The notes beneath the pieces were generated by a model. It searched no databases. It was given only the letters and a program-made list of their open reading frames with translations, and was not told where the DNA came from. A stretch of DNA of 64,000 bases, taken from positions 1 through 64,000 of the forward strand of contig NZ_SOGJ01000028.1 of NCBI RefSeq assembly GCF_004402375.1, given 5' to 3'. The translations under genes were made by a program, and so were the position numbers. The DNA comes from Cryobacterium breve. GTDB taxonomy: Bacteria; Actinomycetota; Actinomycetes; Actinomycetales; Microbacteriaceae. Positions 28,098 to 36,444 of the stretch are shown piece by piece (positions within the stretch are counted from its first letter, which is position 1; the number at the start of each line of letters is the position of its first letter).

Positions 28098-29501
28098 CTA
28101 GATCACGATATTCAGGAGGAGGACGCCCGCGAGGCCGACGACAGAGATGAGGCATTCCATCACGGTCCAGGTCTTGAGGTTCTGCCCGACGGTCGTGCCG
28201 AGGTACTCCTTGACGAGCCAGAATCCCGCGTCGTTGACGTGGGAGAGGAACAGGGAACCGGCGCCGATGGCCAGAACCATCAACGAGACATCCGTGCCGC
28301 CCAGGCTGGCCGCGACGGGGGCGAGGATGCCGGCGGCTGTCACGGTGGCGACGGTCGCCGATCCGGTGGCGACGCGGATCAGGGCGGCCACGAACCAGGC
28401 GAGCACGAGCACCGACACGCTGCTTCCGGCAACGGCGTCGGCGATGACGGTGCCGATACCGGTGTCGATGAGCACCTGCTTGAACCCGCCACCCGCACCC
28501 ACGATGAGCAGGATGCCGGCGATCGGCGGCAGAGAGTCGGAGAGTGACTTGGCGACCGCGGAGCGGTCCATGCCGCCGCCGCGGCCGAAGACGACCATTG
28601 CGTAGATCACGGCGATGCCGAGGGCGATCATGGGCGTGCCGAGGAAGTCGAGCGTGGCGTTGAGCGGGGCGGTGGAGCCCGGGTTGATCGCGTCGGCGAT
28701 CGAGCGGGCGAGCATCAGCACGACGGGGAGCAGAATGCCCGAGATCGTGATCAGGAAGCTCGGGCGCTTGGCGTTCTCATCCAGTCCCTGTTCCTCGTTG
28801 GTCAGGAACAACTGCGGCACGGGTACGGAGACCCACTTGCTGGCGAACTTGCTGAAGATCGGGCCGGCGATGATGACGGTCGGGATGGCGATGAGCACGC
28901 CGATCGCGAGCGTCAGGCCGAGGTTGGCCCCGAGCGTGGTCACGGCGACGAGGGGGCCGGGGTGCGGGGGCACCAGGCCGTGCATGACGGACAGGCCGGC
29001 CAGGGCCGGGATGGCGATGCGGATGAGCGAGAGCCCACTGCGGCGGGCCACCAGGATGATCACCGGGATGAGCAGCACGAGGCCGACCTCGAAGAACATC
29101 GGCAGGCCGATCAGACCGCCGATCAACGCCATCGTCCAGGGCAAGGTGCGGGCGCTCGAGCGGGTGACCAGCGAATCGACGATGCGGTCGGCTCCGCCGG
29201 AGTCGGCCAGCAGCTTGCCGAACATGGCACCGAAGCCGACCAGGATGCCGACACCGGCCATGGTGGAGCCGAATCCGGCGCTAAAGCTCGTGACGGACGC
29301 GGCCGGAGCGAGGCCGGCCCCGACGCCGACGCCCACGGCGCCGATCGAGAGGGCGAGGAATGGATGCACCTTGAGCCAGGTGATGAGCAGGATGATCACC
29401 GCGACTCCGACAAGGGCGGAGATGATGAGCTGGAGGTCGGTGCCGGCCGGTTCGATCGGAACCACCGGAACCGCAAGGGGAAGATTCATCTGAATGTCCA
29501 T
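28098..29501 (-). CDS. gntT: Gluconate:H+ symporter (GntP family)
   Basis: The protein has about 467 residues and 12 or more hydrophobic helices. Family blocks include VGFGAMFGKLLADSGGADRI, VPPHPGPLVAV and ATGSATVATVTAAGIL, all typical of GntP-type permeases. It imports gluconate with protons. Three in-frame starts are possible: ATG 29528, ATG 29501 and ATG 29489. The last fits the usual N-terminus MNLPL best, and none has a strong Shine-Dalgarno, so 29501 is a compromise. A 16-bp palindrome lies just upstream between this gene and the divergent regulator. Confidence 0.93.
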   Translation of the reverse strand: MDIQMNLPLAVPVVPIEPAGTDLQLIISALVGVAVIILLITWLKVHPFLALSIGAVGVGVGAGLAPAASVTSFSAGFGSTMAGVGILVGFGAMFGKLLADSGGADRIVDSLVTRSSARTLPWTMALIGGLIGLPMFFEVGLVLLIPVIILVARRSGLSLIRIAIPALAGLSVMHGLVPPHPGPLVAVTTLGANLGLTLAIGVLIAIPTVIIAGPIFSKFASKWVSVPVPQLFLTNEEQGLDENAKRPSFLITISGILLPVVLMLARSIADAINPGSTAPLNATLDFLGTPMIALGIAVIYAMVVFGRGGGMDRSAVAKSLSDSLPPIAGILLIVGAGGGFKQVLIDTGIGTVIADAVAGSSVSVLVLAWFVAALIRVATGSATVATVTAAGILAPVAASLGGTDVSLMVLAIGAGSLFLSHVNDAGFWLVKEYLGTTVGQNLKTWTVMECLISVVGLAGVLLLNIVI

Positions 29502-29538
29502 TCCGAGGCGGCTTCTCTGCGACCCCATCGTCCAATAA

Positions 29539-29554
29539 ATCTGATTAATCAGAT
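29539..29554. promoter_or_regulatory. Gluconate regulator operator palindrome
   Basis: ATCTGATTAATCAGAT is a perfect 16-bp palindrome in an AT-rich pocket between gntT (minus) and the FadR-type regulator (plus). Its location in the shared control region and its TGATTAATCA core fit a GntR-family dimer site. Binding by the adjacent regulator is inferred. Confidence 0.7.
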
Positions 29555-29664
29555 AATTGAGTGTGGCACACGATTACAACCGTCGTGACCACCACCGCTC
29601 GGCGATCGCCGCTACGATCGCGAGGGGGATGACGCGCGGCCGGGCCGCGCAGGGAGAAGCAGCG

Positions 29665-30414
29665 ATGAACCGTGGGGTGGGCGCCGGAGTCTGGCGTGAA
29701 CGAGGACTTCATGCGCGGGTGCTGAACGCACTCGGTCAACAGATCGTCGACGGTGGCTACGCGCCCGGCGACATCCTGAACCTCGAAAGCATCAGCGAGG
29801 AGTTCACCGTCTCCCGCTCCGTGCTGCGCGAGACCCTGCGGGTGCTGCAGTCCCTCGGCATGGTCGAACCGCGGCAGCGCGTGGGCACTCAGGTTCTCTC
29901 CCGGGAGAACTGGGACCTCATGCACCCGCAGACCATCTACTGGCGCGGACGTGGGGCCGATTACCTCACCCAGATGCGCGAGATGCTCGAGATGCGGCTC
30001 GGCATCGAGCCTGTGGCCGCCCGGCTGAGTGCGCGCCTGATGACAACGGAGCAGCTGGCCGCGGTGCGGGCGGCAGCCGAGACCATGGTCGAGGCCAACC
30101 TCGCGGGCGACGGCCGGCGCTTCCTCGAGGCGGATGTGGCGTTCCACTCCCTGATTCTGGTCGGCTCCGGCAACAGCGTGATGGGGCACTTCGCGGGCAC
30201 GGTCGAGGCGCTGCTGCGCACGCGCGAGGAGGAGAAGCGGTTCACGATCACCGAATACACGCCCCCCTCGGCCCACCGCCACAACCAGCTGGCGGAGGCA
30301 CTGTGCGCCCGGGACGAAAACGGCGCGTACCGCTGGTCGTACGCGACGATCGAGGCCACCCTCGTCGAGTTCATCGCGGAATCGCACAGCGCCGAGCTCG
30401 GCCTCGGGGTCTGA
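29665..30414 (+). CDS. GntR/FadR-subfamily transcriptional regulator of gluconate genes
   Basis: The protein has 249 residues from ATG 29665, chosen for its AGGGAGAAG ribosome binding site; the longer frame starts within the operator region. The N-terminal winged helix shows GGYAPGDILNLESISEEF and VSRSVLRETLRVLQSLGMVE. The C-terminal FCD effector domain has LEMRLGIEPVAARLSA, ADVAFHSLILVGSGN and AHRHNQLAEAL, which supply the Asp/His metal ligands. It most likely represses the divergent gntT-gntK operon and is released by gluconate or a phosphorylated derivative. Confidence 0.9.
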   Translation: MNRGVGAGVWRERGLHARVLNALGQQIVDGGYAPGDILNLESISEEFTVSRSVLRETLRVLQSLGMVEPRQRVGTQVLSRENWDLMHPQTIYWRGRGADYLTQMREMLEMRLGIEPVAARLSARLMTTEQLAAVRAAAETMVEANLAGDGRRFLEADVAFHSLILVGSGNSVMGHFAGTVEALLRTREEEKRFTITEYTPPSAHRHNQLAEALCARDENGAYRWSYATIEATLVEFIAESHSAELGLGV

Positions 30415-30432
30415 CCCTTCGGAGGTCTGATT

Positions 30433-31719
30433 TCAGAGCCGGGCGAGCCGCTCGATGTCCTCCAGGAACTCGCTGGCGACCTGTGCCGAGACGGTGGTGC
30501 GGGTCGAGCGGATCGCGGCCAGGTAGTCGTCGGTGTCCGGTCCGCCGGGCGTCGACTCGTCCGCGCCCTCGAACAGCGCCCGCTCCAACGCCTGCTGCGA
30601 GGCGCGCCGGGCGGCATATTCGATGTCGGCCGGTGAGAAGCCGTCGCTCGCGTCGACGAGCGCGTCGAGGTCGACCGCGCTCTTCCTGCCCTCGGGGACG
30701 TAGCGCTCCCAGATGGCCTGGCGAGCAGCGACATCCGGAAGCCCGATCGGGATCACGTAGTCGAAGCGCCCGTGCCGCAGAAAGGCGGAGTCGAGGGCGC
30801 GGATGAAGTTCGTCGCGCAGACCAGCAGCCGGCCGGGCTGCTCGCGGAAGGCGGGGATGATCTTGAGCAGCTCATTCGTGACGCCCTGCAGGGCCGAAGG
30901 CGGCTCGCCGCCGCGCTGCGCCGCGATCTCCTCGACCTCGTCGATGAAGACGACCGCGTGTTCCAGTTCGGAGATCTTCAGGAAGGTCTCCCGGAGCGCA
31001 CCGGCCAGACCCTTGGGGTCGGCCGCGAGCCGGGAGGGGAAGACCTCGACGAAGGGCCATTCCAGCCGCGAGGCGATGGCCTTGGCGAAGGTGGTCTTGC
31101 CGGTTCCGGGAGGGCCGAAGAGCACAACCGCCTTCGGCGGCACGACACCGTACTGCTCGGCCATGTCCGGTTTGGCCAGCGGCATCACGAGCCGGCGTTC
31201 GAGTAGCTCCTTCTCGGTGCGCATGCCCCCGACGCCTTCCCACAGATCGCGGGCCAGGATGCGCCCGCCCAGTTCGGTCAGGGACCGCAGCTCCTCCCGT
31301 TGCACCGGAATGTGGCGCTCGAAGTAGCGCAGGTGGTGCTTGACCTCGAAGCCGCGTTTCACGAAGGCGTCGACGCGGGTGGCCGATTCAGGCATCAGCG
31401 CGGAAAGCTTGGTCAGCGCGTGCCGGGACATCTTCTTCTCGAGGGCGGCCAGCAGCGCCGTGCCCACGCCGCGGCCCTGGTAGCGCTGCGCGGTGGCGAG
31501 GAAGACGACCCACCCCTGAGCGTGGGCGGCGCGCCCCACTGCGGCCCCGATCACCTCGTCGCCGGCGAGGGCGATCACGGCGTCATCTTTCTGGCAGGAG
31601 GCCAGCACCTCGGAGAGGCCGTAGACGGGCTCCGTCTTGGCCGCCGTGAGCTCTTCCCAGAGGCGCAGGATGCCGTCTAGATCATCCGAGTGAAAATCGC
31701 GGATCCGCCAACCAGTCAT
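30433..31719 (-). CDS. Fusion of a GNAT acetyltransferase domain to an AAA+ ATPase
   Basis: The protein has 428 residues. Residues 1-135 form a GNAT domain: WRIRDFHSDDLDGILRLW at the start and the acetyl-CoA loop QRYQGRGVGTALL at about 78-90. A linker leads to an AAA+ module with Walker A GPPGTGKT at 202-209, Walker B VVFIDEVEE with Asp260/Glu261, sensor CATNFIRALD, arginine finger RHGRFDYVI and a C-terminal lid (GFSPADIEYAARRAS). The ATPase half resembles FtsH/Cdc48-type unfoldases. I know of no defined role for this fusion; ATP-driven remodelling of an acetylated target is a guess. Confidence 0.85.
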   Translation of the reverse strand: MTGWRIRDFHSDDLDGILRLWEELTAAKTEPVYGLSEVLASCQKDDAVIALAGDEVIGAAVGRAAHAQGWVVFLATAQRYQGRGVGTALLAALEKKMSRHALTKLSALMPESATRVDAFVKRGFEVKHHLRYFERHIPVQREELRSLTELGGRILARDLWEGVGGMRTEKELLERRLVMPLAKPDMAEQYGVVPPKAVVLFGPPGTGKTTFAKAIASRLEWPFVEVFPSRLAADPKGLAGALRETFLKISELEHAVVFIDEVEEIAAQRGGEPPSALQGVTNELLKIIPAFREQPGRLLVCATNFIRALDSAFLRHGRFDYVIPIGLPDVAARQAIWERYVPEGRKSAVDLDALVDASDGFSPADIEYAARRASQQALERALFEGADESTPGGPDTDDYLAAIRSTRTTVSAQVASEFLEDIERLARL

Positions 31720-31785
31720 GAGAGCTCCTTTGCGCCGACACGTACGCTACCCAATCTATGGCACCCCGCCCGCGGGTCGGATTTA

Positions 31786-34383
31786 CTAACCGCCCGCCAG
31801 GCGGCGGGCCAGATAGGGAGCGGTGCGGCTGTGCGGATGCCGCGCGACGGCATCCGGGGTTCCGGTCGCCACGATCCGGCCGCCCGCATCGCCGCCGGCC
31901 GGACCCAGGTCGATCACCCAGTCGGCGGCGGCCACCACGTCGAGGTTGTGCTCGACGACGATCACCGTGTTGCCGGCGTCGACGAGGCGGCCCAGCTGGG
32001 CCAGGAGGAGGCGGACATCCGCGGGATGCAGGCCCGTAGGCGGCTCGTCGAGCAGGTACATCGTGTGCCCGCGGCGGGCGCGCTGCAGCTCGGTGGCGAG
32101 CTTGATGCGCTGCGCCTCGCCCCCGGAGAGCTCGGTCGCCGGCTGGCCGAGGCGAAGGTAGCCGAGCCCGACCTCGCTCAGGGTGGCCAGGCTGCGGGCG
32201 GCGGCCGGCACGTCGGCGAGGAAGCCGACGGCCTCCGCGACGCTCAGGCCGAGCACGTCGGCGACGGACTTGCCCCGGTAGGTCACCTCGAGGGTCTCCG
32301 GGTTGTAACGCGAGCCCTGGCAGGCGGGGCAGGGCGTGTAGCTGCCGGGCAGGAAGAGCAGCCCGACGCTCACCGAGCCCTCGCCGAGGCAGGTCTCGCA
32401 CCGGCCGCCGGGCACGTTGAAGGAGAACCGCCCGGCGCCGTAGCCGCGGCTCCGGGCCGTCTCGGTGGCCGCGAACGTCGCGCGCACGGCGTCGAAGAGC
32501 CCGGTGTAGGTGGCCAGGTTGGAGCGCGGGGTGCGGCCGATGGGCTTCTGGTCCACCCTGACCAGCCGGTCCACGGCCTCGAGCCCGGTGATGCGGTCGA
32601 CGCGCGCCCGCGGTTCCTGCGCACCGGGGGAGTCTCCGAGGTCGTCGTCGCCGTCTGCGTCGTCGGGCGCGGTGACGGTCGATGCGACGGATGCGTCGAC
32701 GTCCGGATGCAGCGCGAGCCGCACGGCATCCGCCAGCACCTGGCTGACCAGGGTGGACTTGCCCGAACCGGATACGCCGGTCACGGCCGTCAGCACCCCG
32801 ATCGGGAAGCTCGCGTCGACGCCCTGCAAATTGTGACGGGTGACCCCGTGCAGACCGAGCCAGCGCGCTGGCGTGCGCACGGCCGCAGGCTGGGCTTCAG
32901 GCGCCGACTCCGATTCCGGCGCGGCGGGGAACAGGAACTGTCGGGTGACCGAGTCCGTCACCTCGGCCAGGCCGCTGATCGGCCCGCTGTAAAGCACGGC
33001 GCCGCCGCCGGCGCCGGCCAGCGGGCCCACGTCGACGACCCAGTCGGCCCGGCGCACGATGTCCATGTTGTGCTCGACCACGAAGACCGAATTGCCGGAC
33101 GCCTTGAGTTGCTCCAGAACGAGCACCAGCGGTTCGGCGTCGGCCGGGTGCAGCCCGGCGGAGGGCTCGTCGAGGACGTAGATCACGCCGAACAGGCCCG
33201 AGCGCAGCTGGGTGGCGATGCGAAGCCGTTGCATCTCGCCAGGGGAGAGGGTGGGGGTTGCGCGCCCGAGGCTGAGGTAGCCGAGGCCCAACTCGAGCAG
33301 CACCTCGATGCGGGCGAGCAGGTCCCGGGTGAGGGTGACCGCGGCATCGGTGGGCTCGATGCCCGGCTCGGCCGTCTGCGCCCCGGCACCCGGGCGCAGC
33401 GTCGGCCGCAGCAGTTCGGCGAGCCCGGTCAGCGGCATCAGGTTGAGCTCCGCGATCGACCGGCCGACCACAGTGACGGCCAGGGCTGCGGGGGTCAGTC
33501 CGCTGCCGTCGCAGACCGGACAGGGGCCGGATTCGACGAAGCGCAGTGCGCGCTCACGCTGACTCTGGCTCTTCGAGTCGGCCAGGGTGTGCAGCACGTA
33601 GCTCTTCGCGCTCCAGAACCGCCCCTGGTACGGCTTGGCGATGCGGTCGCGCTGCGGGGTGACCTCGACCACTGGCTGCTCCGCGGTGAAGAGGATCCAG
33701 TCCCGCGCCTCGTGCGGCAGGCTCTGCCAGGGGGTGTCCACGTCGTAGCCGAGCGTGATCAGGATGTCCCGCAGGTTCTTGCCCTGCCAAGCGCCCGGCC
33801 AGGCCGCGATGGCGCCCTCACGGATGCTCAGGGTCACGTCGGGCACGAGAGTCGCCTCGGTCACGGTGTGTGCCGTGCCGAGACCGTGGCACCGGGGGCA
33901 GGCGCCGGCCACGGTGTTGGGGGAGAAGGAGTCGGACTCGAGGCGCTGGGCATCCGTCGGGTACAGGCCTGCTCGGGAATAGAGCATGCGCAGGGAGTTG
34001 GACAGCGTGGTCAGGGTGCCAACGCTCGACCGGGAGCTGGGTGCGCCTCGGCGCTGCTGCAGGGCGACCGCCGGCGGCAGGCCGGTGATCTCGTCGACCT
34101 GAGGGGTGTGGCCCTGCTGGATCAGCCGCCGGGCGTACGGCGCGACGGACTCTAGGAAGCGGCGTTGCGCCTCCGCGAAGATGGTGCCGAACGCCAGGGA
34201 CGATTTGCCCGAGCCGGAGACCCCCGTGAAGGCGACGATGGCGTCCCGGGGCACGTCGACGTCGACATCCCGAAGGTTGTTCTCCCGGGCCCCGCGCACC
34301 TGCACGAACCCGGCTGACGGAGCGGTGCCCGGTGCATTCCGGGTCGAAGCGGCAGAGTTGGCTGCAGGGAGTGGCTGGGGCAT
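31786..34383 (-). CDS. UvrA-like ABC ATPase (UvrA2/DrrC class)
   Basis: The protein has 865 residues. There are two ABC ATPase modules with Walker A motifs GVSGSGKSSLAFGT and GVSGSGKSTLVSQV. Both signature/Walker B regions are present (LSPGEMQRLRI with VLDEPSAGLHP; LSGGEAQRIKLA with LLDEPPTGLHP). Zinc-finger cysteines appear in CPRCHGLG, CPVCDGSG and CETCLGEG...CPACQGSRYN. It is shorter than housekeeping UvrA (about 940-970) and resembles the UvrA2 group, which lacks the UvrB-interaction insert and is tied to resistance to DNA-intercalating drugs. It is probably a DNA-damage or drug-tolerance accessory factor rather than UvrA proper. Confidence 0.88.
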   Translation of the reverse strand: MPQPLPAANSAASTRNAPGTAPSAGFVQVRGARENNLRDVDVDVPRDAIVAFTGVSGSGKSSLAFGTIFAEAQRRFLESVAPYARRLIQQGHTPQVDEITGLPPAVALQQRRGAPSSRSSVGTLTTLSNSLRMLYSRAGLYPTDAQRLESDSFSPNTVAGACPRCHGLGTAHTVTEATLVPDVTLSIREGAIAAWPGAWQGKNLRDILITLGYDVDTPWQSLPHEARDWILFTAEQPVVEVTPQRDRIAKPYQGRFWSAKSYVLHTLADSKSQSQRERALRFVESGPCPVCDGSGLTPAALAVTVVGRSIAELNLMPLTGLAELLRPTLRPGAGAQTAEPGIEPTDAAVTLTRDLLARIEVLLELGLGYLSLGRATPTLSPGEMQRLRIATQLRSGLFGVIYVLDEPSAGLHPADAEPLVLVLEQLKASGNSVFVVEHNMDIVRRADWVVDVGPLAGAGGGAVLYSGPISGLAEVTDSVTRQFLFPAAPESESAPEAQPAAVRTPARWLGLHGVTRHNLQGVDASFPIGVLTAVTGVSGSGKSTLVSQVLADAVRLALHPDVDASVASTVTAPDDADGDDDLGDSPGAQEPRARVDRITGLEAVDRLVRVDQKPIGRTPRSNLATYTGLFDAVRATFAATETARSRGYGAGRFSFNVPGGRCETCLGEGSVSVGLLFLPGSYTPCPACQGSRYNPETLEVTYRGKSVADVLGLSVAEAVGFLADVPAAARSLATLSEVGLGYLRLGQPATELSGGEAQRIKLATELQRARRGHTMYLLDEPPTGLHPADVRLLLAQLGRLVDAGNTVIVVEHNLDVVAAADWVIDLGPAGGDAGGRIVATGTPDAVARHPHSRTAPYLARRLAGG

Positions 34384-34452
34384 CCGCCCGACTCTAGTCC
34401 GTGCGTCTGGGCAGGTGCCGGACCGGGATGCCGGAGCTGGGAGGAGGCGAGG

Positions 34453-34458
34453 TATAAT
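34453..34458 (+). promoter_or_regulatory. Consensus -10 promoter box
   Basis: A perfect TATAAT, rare in this GC-rich DNA, lies 161 nt upstream of the first of two miniprotein genes and 46 nt before a pair of direct repeats. No matching TTGACA is visible 17 nt upstream. It may drive the small-gene pair through a long repeat-containing leader. Confidence 0.4.
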
Positions 34459-34503
34459 AGGCGGATTGCGATCCCGTCCACTGATGGTGGTGGGTCGGTA
34501 CTC

Positions 34504-34556
34504 ATCTCGATGCTCAACCGTGACAGATCTCGATGCTCAACCGTGACAATCTCGAT
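34504..34556. repeat. Direct repeats in a leader region
   Basis: Two identical 22-bp units beginning ATCTCGATGCTCAACC occur at 34504 and 34527 (separated by one extra G), and the first 8 bp recur at 34549. They fill the space between a TATAAT box and the miniprotein genes. They could be regulator sites or the remnant end of an insertion sequence; no transposase is present. Confidence 0.7.
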
Positions 34557-34618
34557 CGCTCCTTTCCCTGATCAGGCTCAGCGGCGTGCCGTTCAACACG
34601 TTTGAGACCGAGAGACCC

Positions 34619-34744
34619 ATGGCTGATACTTCCGAAAACACCGTTACCCACTTCGTTTCGATCCAACGGTGGGCTGCCCTTAAGCGCGAATTCCTCGCCC
34701 GTCAGTCGACGTCGAGTGATGACGCAGCAGCAGAACGAAGCTGA
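34619..34744 (+). CDS. 41-residue miniprotein, first of a tandem paralogous pair
   Basis: The frame from ATG 34619 encodes 41 residues. Its core VSIQRWAALKREFLAR aligns with VSVPRWAELKRAYVAR in the next frame, a shared pattern of V-S-x-x-R-W-A-x-L-K-R. Two adjacent frames of related sequence with different codons argue that both are translated. A weak GAGAG purine stretch precedes the ATG. The pattern is an amphipathic helix with basic residues. Function unknown. Confidence 0.55.
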   Translation: MADTSENTVTHFVSIQRWAALKREFLARQSTSSDDAAAERS

Positions 34745-34751
34745 GCGACTC

Positions 34752-34919
34752 ATGGCTGAACGCAACTATCCCAGCACGCCGGCCGAACCGGCCCCGGCGA
34801 ACCAGGTTTCGGTGCCCCGGTGGGCCGAGCTCAAGCGTGCCTATGTCGCGCGGCTCCCCAAGGCCGACCGCGCCGCCCTGGCAGCCGCCGCCGAGCGCGC
34901 CAACGACCCACAGGACTGA
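34752..34919 (+). CDS. 55-residue miniprotein, second of the tandem pair
   Basis: ATG 34752 lies 7 nt after the stop of the first miniprotein; an in-frame ATG at 34719 would overlap it. The protein has a Pro/Ala N-terminus, the shared block SVPRWAELKRAYVARL, and an alanine-rich helix ending NDPQD. Codon third positions are strongly GC-rich, unlike the first copy, which suggests an old duplication with different drift. No family is recognised. Confidence 0.6.
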   Translation: MAERNYPSTPAEPAPANQVSVPRWAELKRAYVARLPKADRAALAAAAERANDPQD

Positions 34920-34944
34920 CTGTCGGTTCGCCCTGACCGAGGGT

Positions 34945-35031
34945 GAACCAATTCGACGGAGATTTTCTCGTGAGAGTGGTCCTTCGGCACTTTCCGCGTC
35001 GGATGTGACAAGATCACCGTCGAATTCGTTC
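34945..35031. repeat. 87-bp palindromic element, copy 1 (MITE/REP-like)
   Basis: Two 23-bp arms in inverted orientation (34945-34967 and 35009-35031, core AATTCGACGG) enclose 41 bp. The second copy at 43650-43736 has exactly the same total length, arm length and spacer length, in the opposite orientation. The arms of this copy differ from each other at a few positions. It lies between the miniprotein pair and a decayed thioesterase. No coding capacity is evident. Confidence 0.85.
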
Positions 35032-35053
35032 GGGGCACCGAAGGGTCGCTCGA

Positions 35054-35381
35054 CTACGGCAGGCGGAGGTGGTCGACGGGCATCGTGGCCAGCGGTGCGC
35101 GCCGCTCGATCAGCTCCCGGACGTGCTGATCGAGGCGCTTGTCCACTTCGACGAGGTGCCCGACAGGAGTCGGCCGCTAGAAGTGGATCCGGCCCGAGTA
35201 GCCGGCCACGTCCGCCTCCCGGCACTCTGGACGGCCACGAAGAGGCGGATGCAGCGGGTCGCCGAGGCGTATTCCCGGCGCGCGCATTCGTGGTTTCGAC
35301 CGTGACGAGCATATGCATGCTCGTGCGCCCGGTGTGGATGATGCTCCGGCGGAAGCGGGCCAGGGGATTTGCTTCAGGCTG
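35054..35381 (-). pseudogene. Relic of a hotdog-fold acyl-CoA thioesterase
   Basis: On the minus strand the open piece from 35381 reads ANPLARFRRSIIHTGRTSM then HMLVTVETTNARAG, the characteristic hotdog thioesterase strand HTGRTSMH. The frame then has to shift to continue as REYASATRCIRLFVAVQSAGR, and again for PVGHLVEVDKRLDQHV and ATMPVDHLRLP, with a stop at 35054. The 5' half is missing. At least two frameshifts and truncation make this non-functional. It abuts the 87-bp element. Confidence 0.5.
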
Positions 35382-35409
35382 TCACCTCCGGGCCGGAGAA
35401 CGGCGCGGC

Positions 35410-35892
35410 TCAGGACTGCGAGCGGTGGTGCTCGTTGAGAACCTCGACGATCAGGTCGTGATCGTCGCGCTGGGGCAGCCCGGAGACCCCGGCCACGCCG
35501 ATGAGTGAGCCGCGCACGCGCAGCGGGAAAGCACCGCCGTGCGCGGCGTGCGTGCCCGGGTCGAGATTCGACTCGGTGCGGAAGTCGCGTGAGTTCGCCC
35601 GAAATCGCGTGCCCACGGCGAAGGACGAGCTGGCGAAGCGCCGCACCACTCGGAACTTGTTCTCGAGCCACGCGTCGTTGTCGGCGCAGGCGCCCGGCAG
35701 TGCCGCGTGGAAGACGCGTTGGTCGCCGAACATGATCGAGATGGCGATCGGATGTCGGCGAAGGTTTCCCAGTTCCACCAGCCGGGAGCCGACGGCCCAG
35801 GCGTCGCCCACGTCGAAGGAGTCGAATTGGATGAGCCGTTCCTGCTCCAGAAGCAGCGGAAGGAGGGCAGCAGCCTCGGAGGCGTCGGTCAT
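35410..35892 (-). CDS. UPF0303 family protein (heme-degrading-domain/DUF336 fold)
   Basis: The protein has 160 residues from ATG 35892, behind GGAAAGG; the longer frame adds an Arg-rich tail that is unlikely. The middle contains SFDVGDAWAVGSRLVELG and HPIAISIMFGDQRVFHAALPG. The end has HGGAFPLRVRGSLIGVAGVSGLPQRDDHDLI, the block shared by the UPF0303/HbpS-GlcG-like fold. Length matches the family. Some relatives bind heme or act as chaperone-like factors; the function here is unproven. Confidence 0.85.
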   Translation of the reverse strand: MTDASEAAALLPLLLEQERLIQFDSFDVGDAWAVGSRLVELGNLRRHPIAISIMFGDQRVFHAALPGACADNDAWLENKFRVVRRFASSSFAVGTRFRANSRDFRTESNLDPGTHAAHGGAFPLRVRGSLIGVAGVSGLPQRDDHDLIVEVLNEHHRSQS

Positions 35893-36444
35893 CACAGGCC
35901 TTTCCGGTCGGGACAGTCGTCTGAAACGGGTGGAGCGTCTGCACACGTGCCGGAACGCCCGGCAGCCAGTCTTTCACTCCGGCGCTCCGTTGGCGTTCGG
36001 TCGCCACGTCATGGATTGCAGTGGTCGCACCATGCTGGGTCGGCCTGGGAATGATTTCGCGGTGTCCGGGTTTGGTGAGTGCACCTGCCGCAGCCCTGGA
36101 CATCGGCTGCGACGGCCTGGGTTGCCGATCCGCAGGTGGATCAGGGCAGGTCGGGTTCGACGTTGATGTGGCCAAATCCTGGCGCCCGGGAGTGCGGTCA
36201 CTCTATTGCACGTCGCTGGGCCATTTTCTCGCAGAGTGCGTGGATGGCTGCGGCGCGGGACGGTGCCCTGTGGGCACGGTAGTCCGGAAGGATCACAACG
36301 GAGTGGTGCTGATTCAGAAGCGCGTCAGCGGTGTCGCCGAGGACCTCGAGTTGCGTGATGTCTTTGTGGGCGGTCGTTCTGTGAGCTCTGCAGGATCACT
36401 CCTTGGCCCGGCAAGCCGATAGCTGACGCGCACGCGCGGGCTGG
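35893..36444. other. Gene-poor gap with one coding-like minus-strand fragment
   Basis: No intact gene is supported. On the minus strand, an open stretch from 36395 down to the stop at 36198 reads coherently (ITQLEVLGDTADALLNQHHS, VVILPDYRAHRAPSRAAAIH, ALCEKMAQRRAIE) with protein-like composition, but it lacks a start codon and I cannot name the family. It may be the 3' remnant of a lost gene at the end of the dab operon. The rest shows nothing. Confidence 0.4.

Noticed and set aside
31786..34383. Housekeeping UvrA
   Set aside because: The length of 865 residues and lack of the usual UvrB-binding insert favour the UvrA2 group; the true uvrA should be near uvrB/uvrC elsewhere.
34680..35318. 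212-residue minus-strand frame as a gene
   Set aside because: It runs through the palindromic element and parts of the thioesterase relic in mixed frames; only the HTGRTSMH piece is meaningful.
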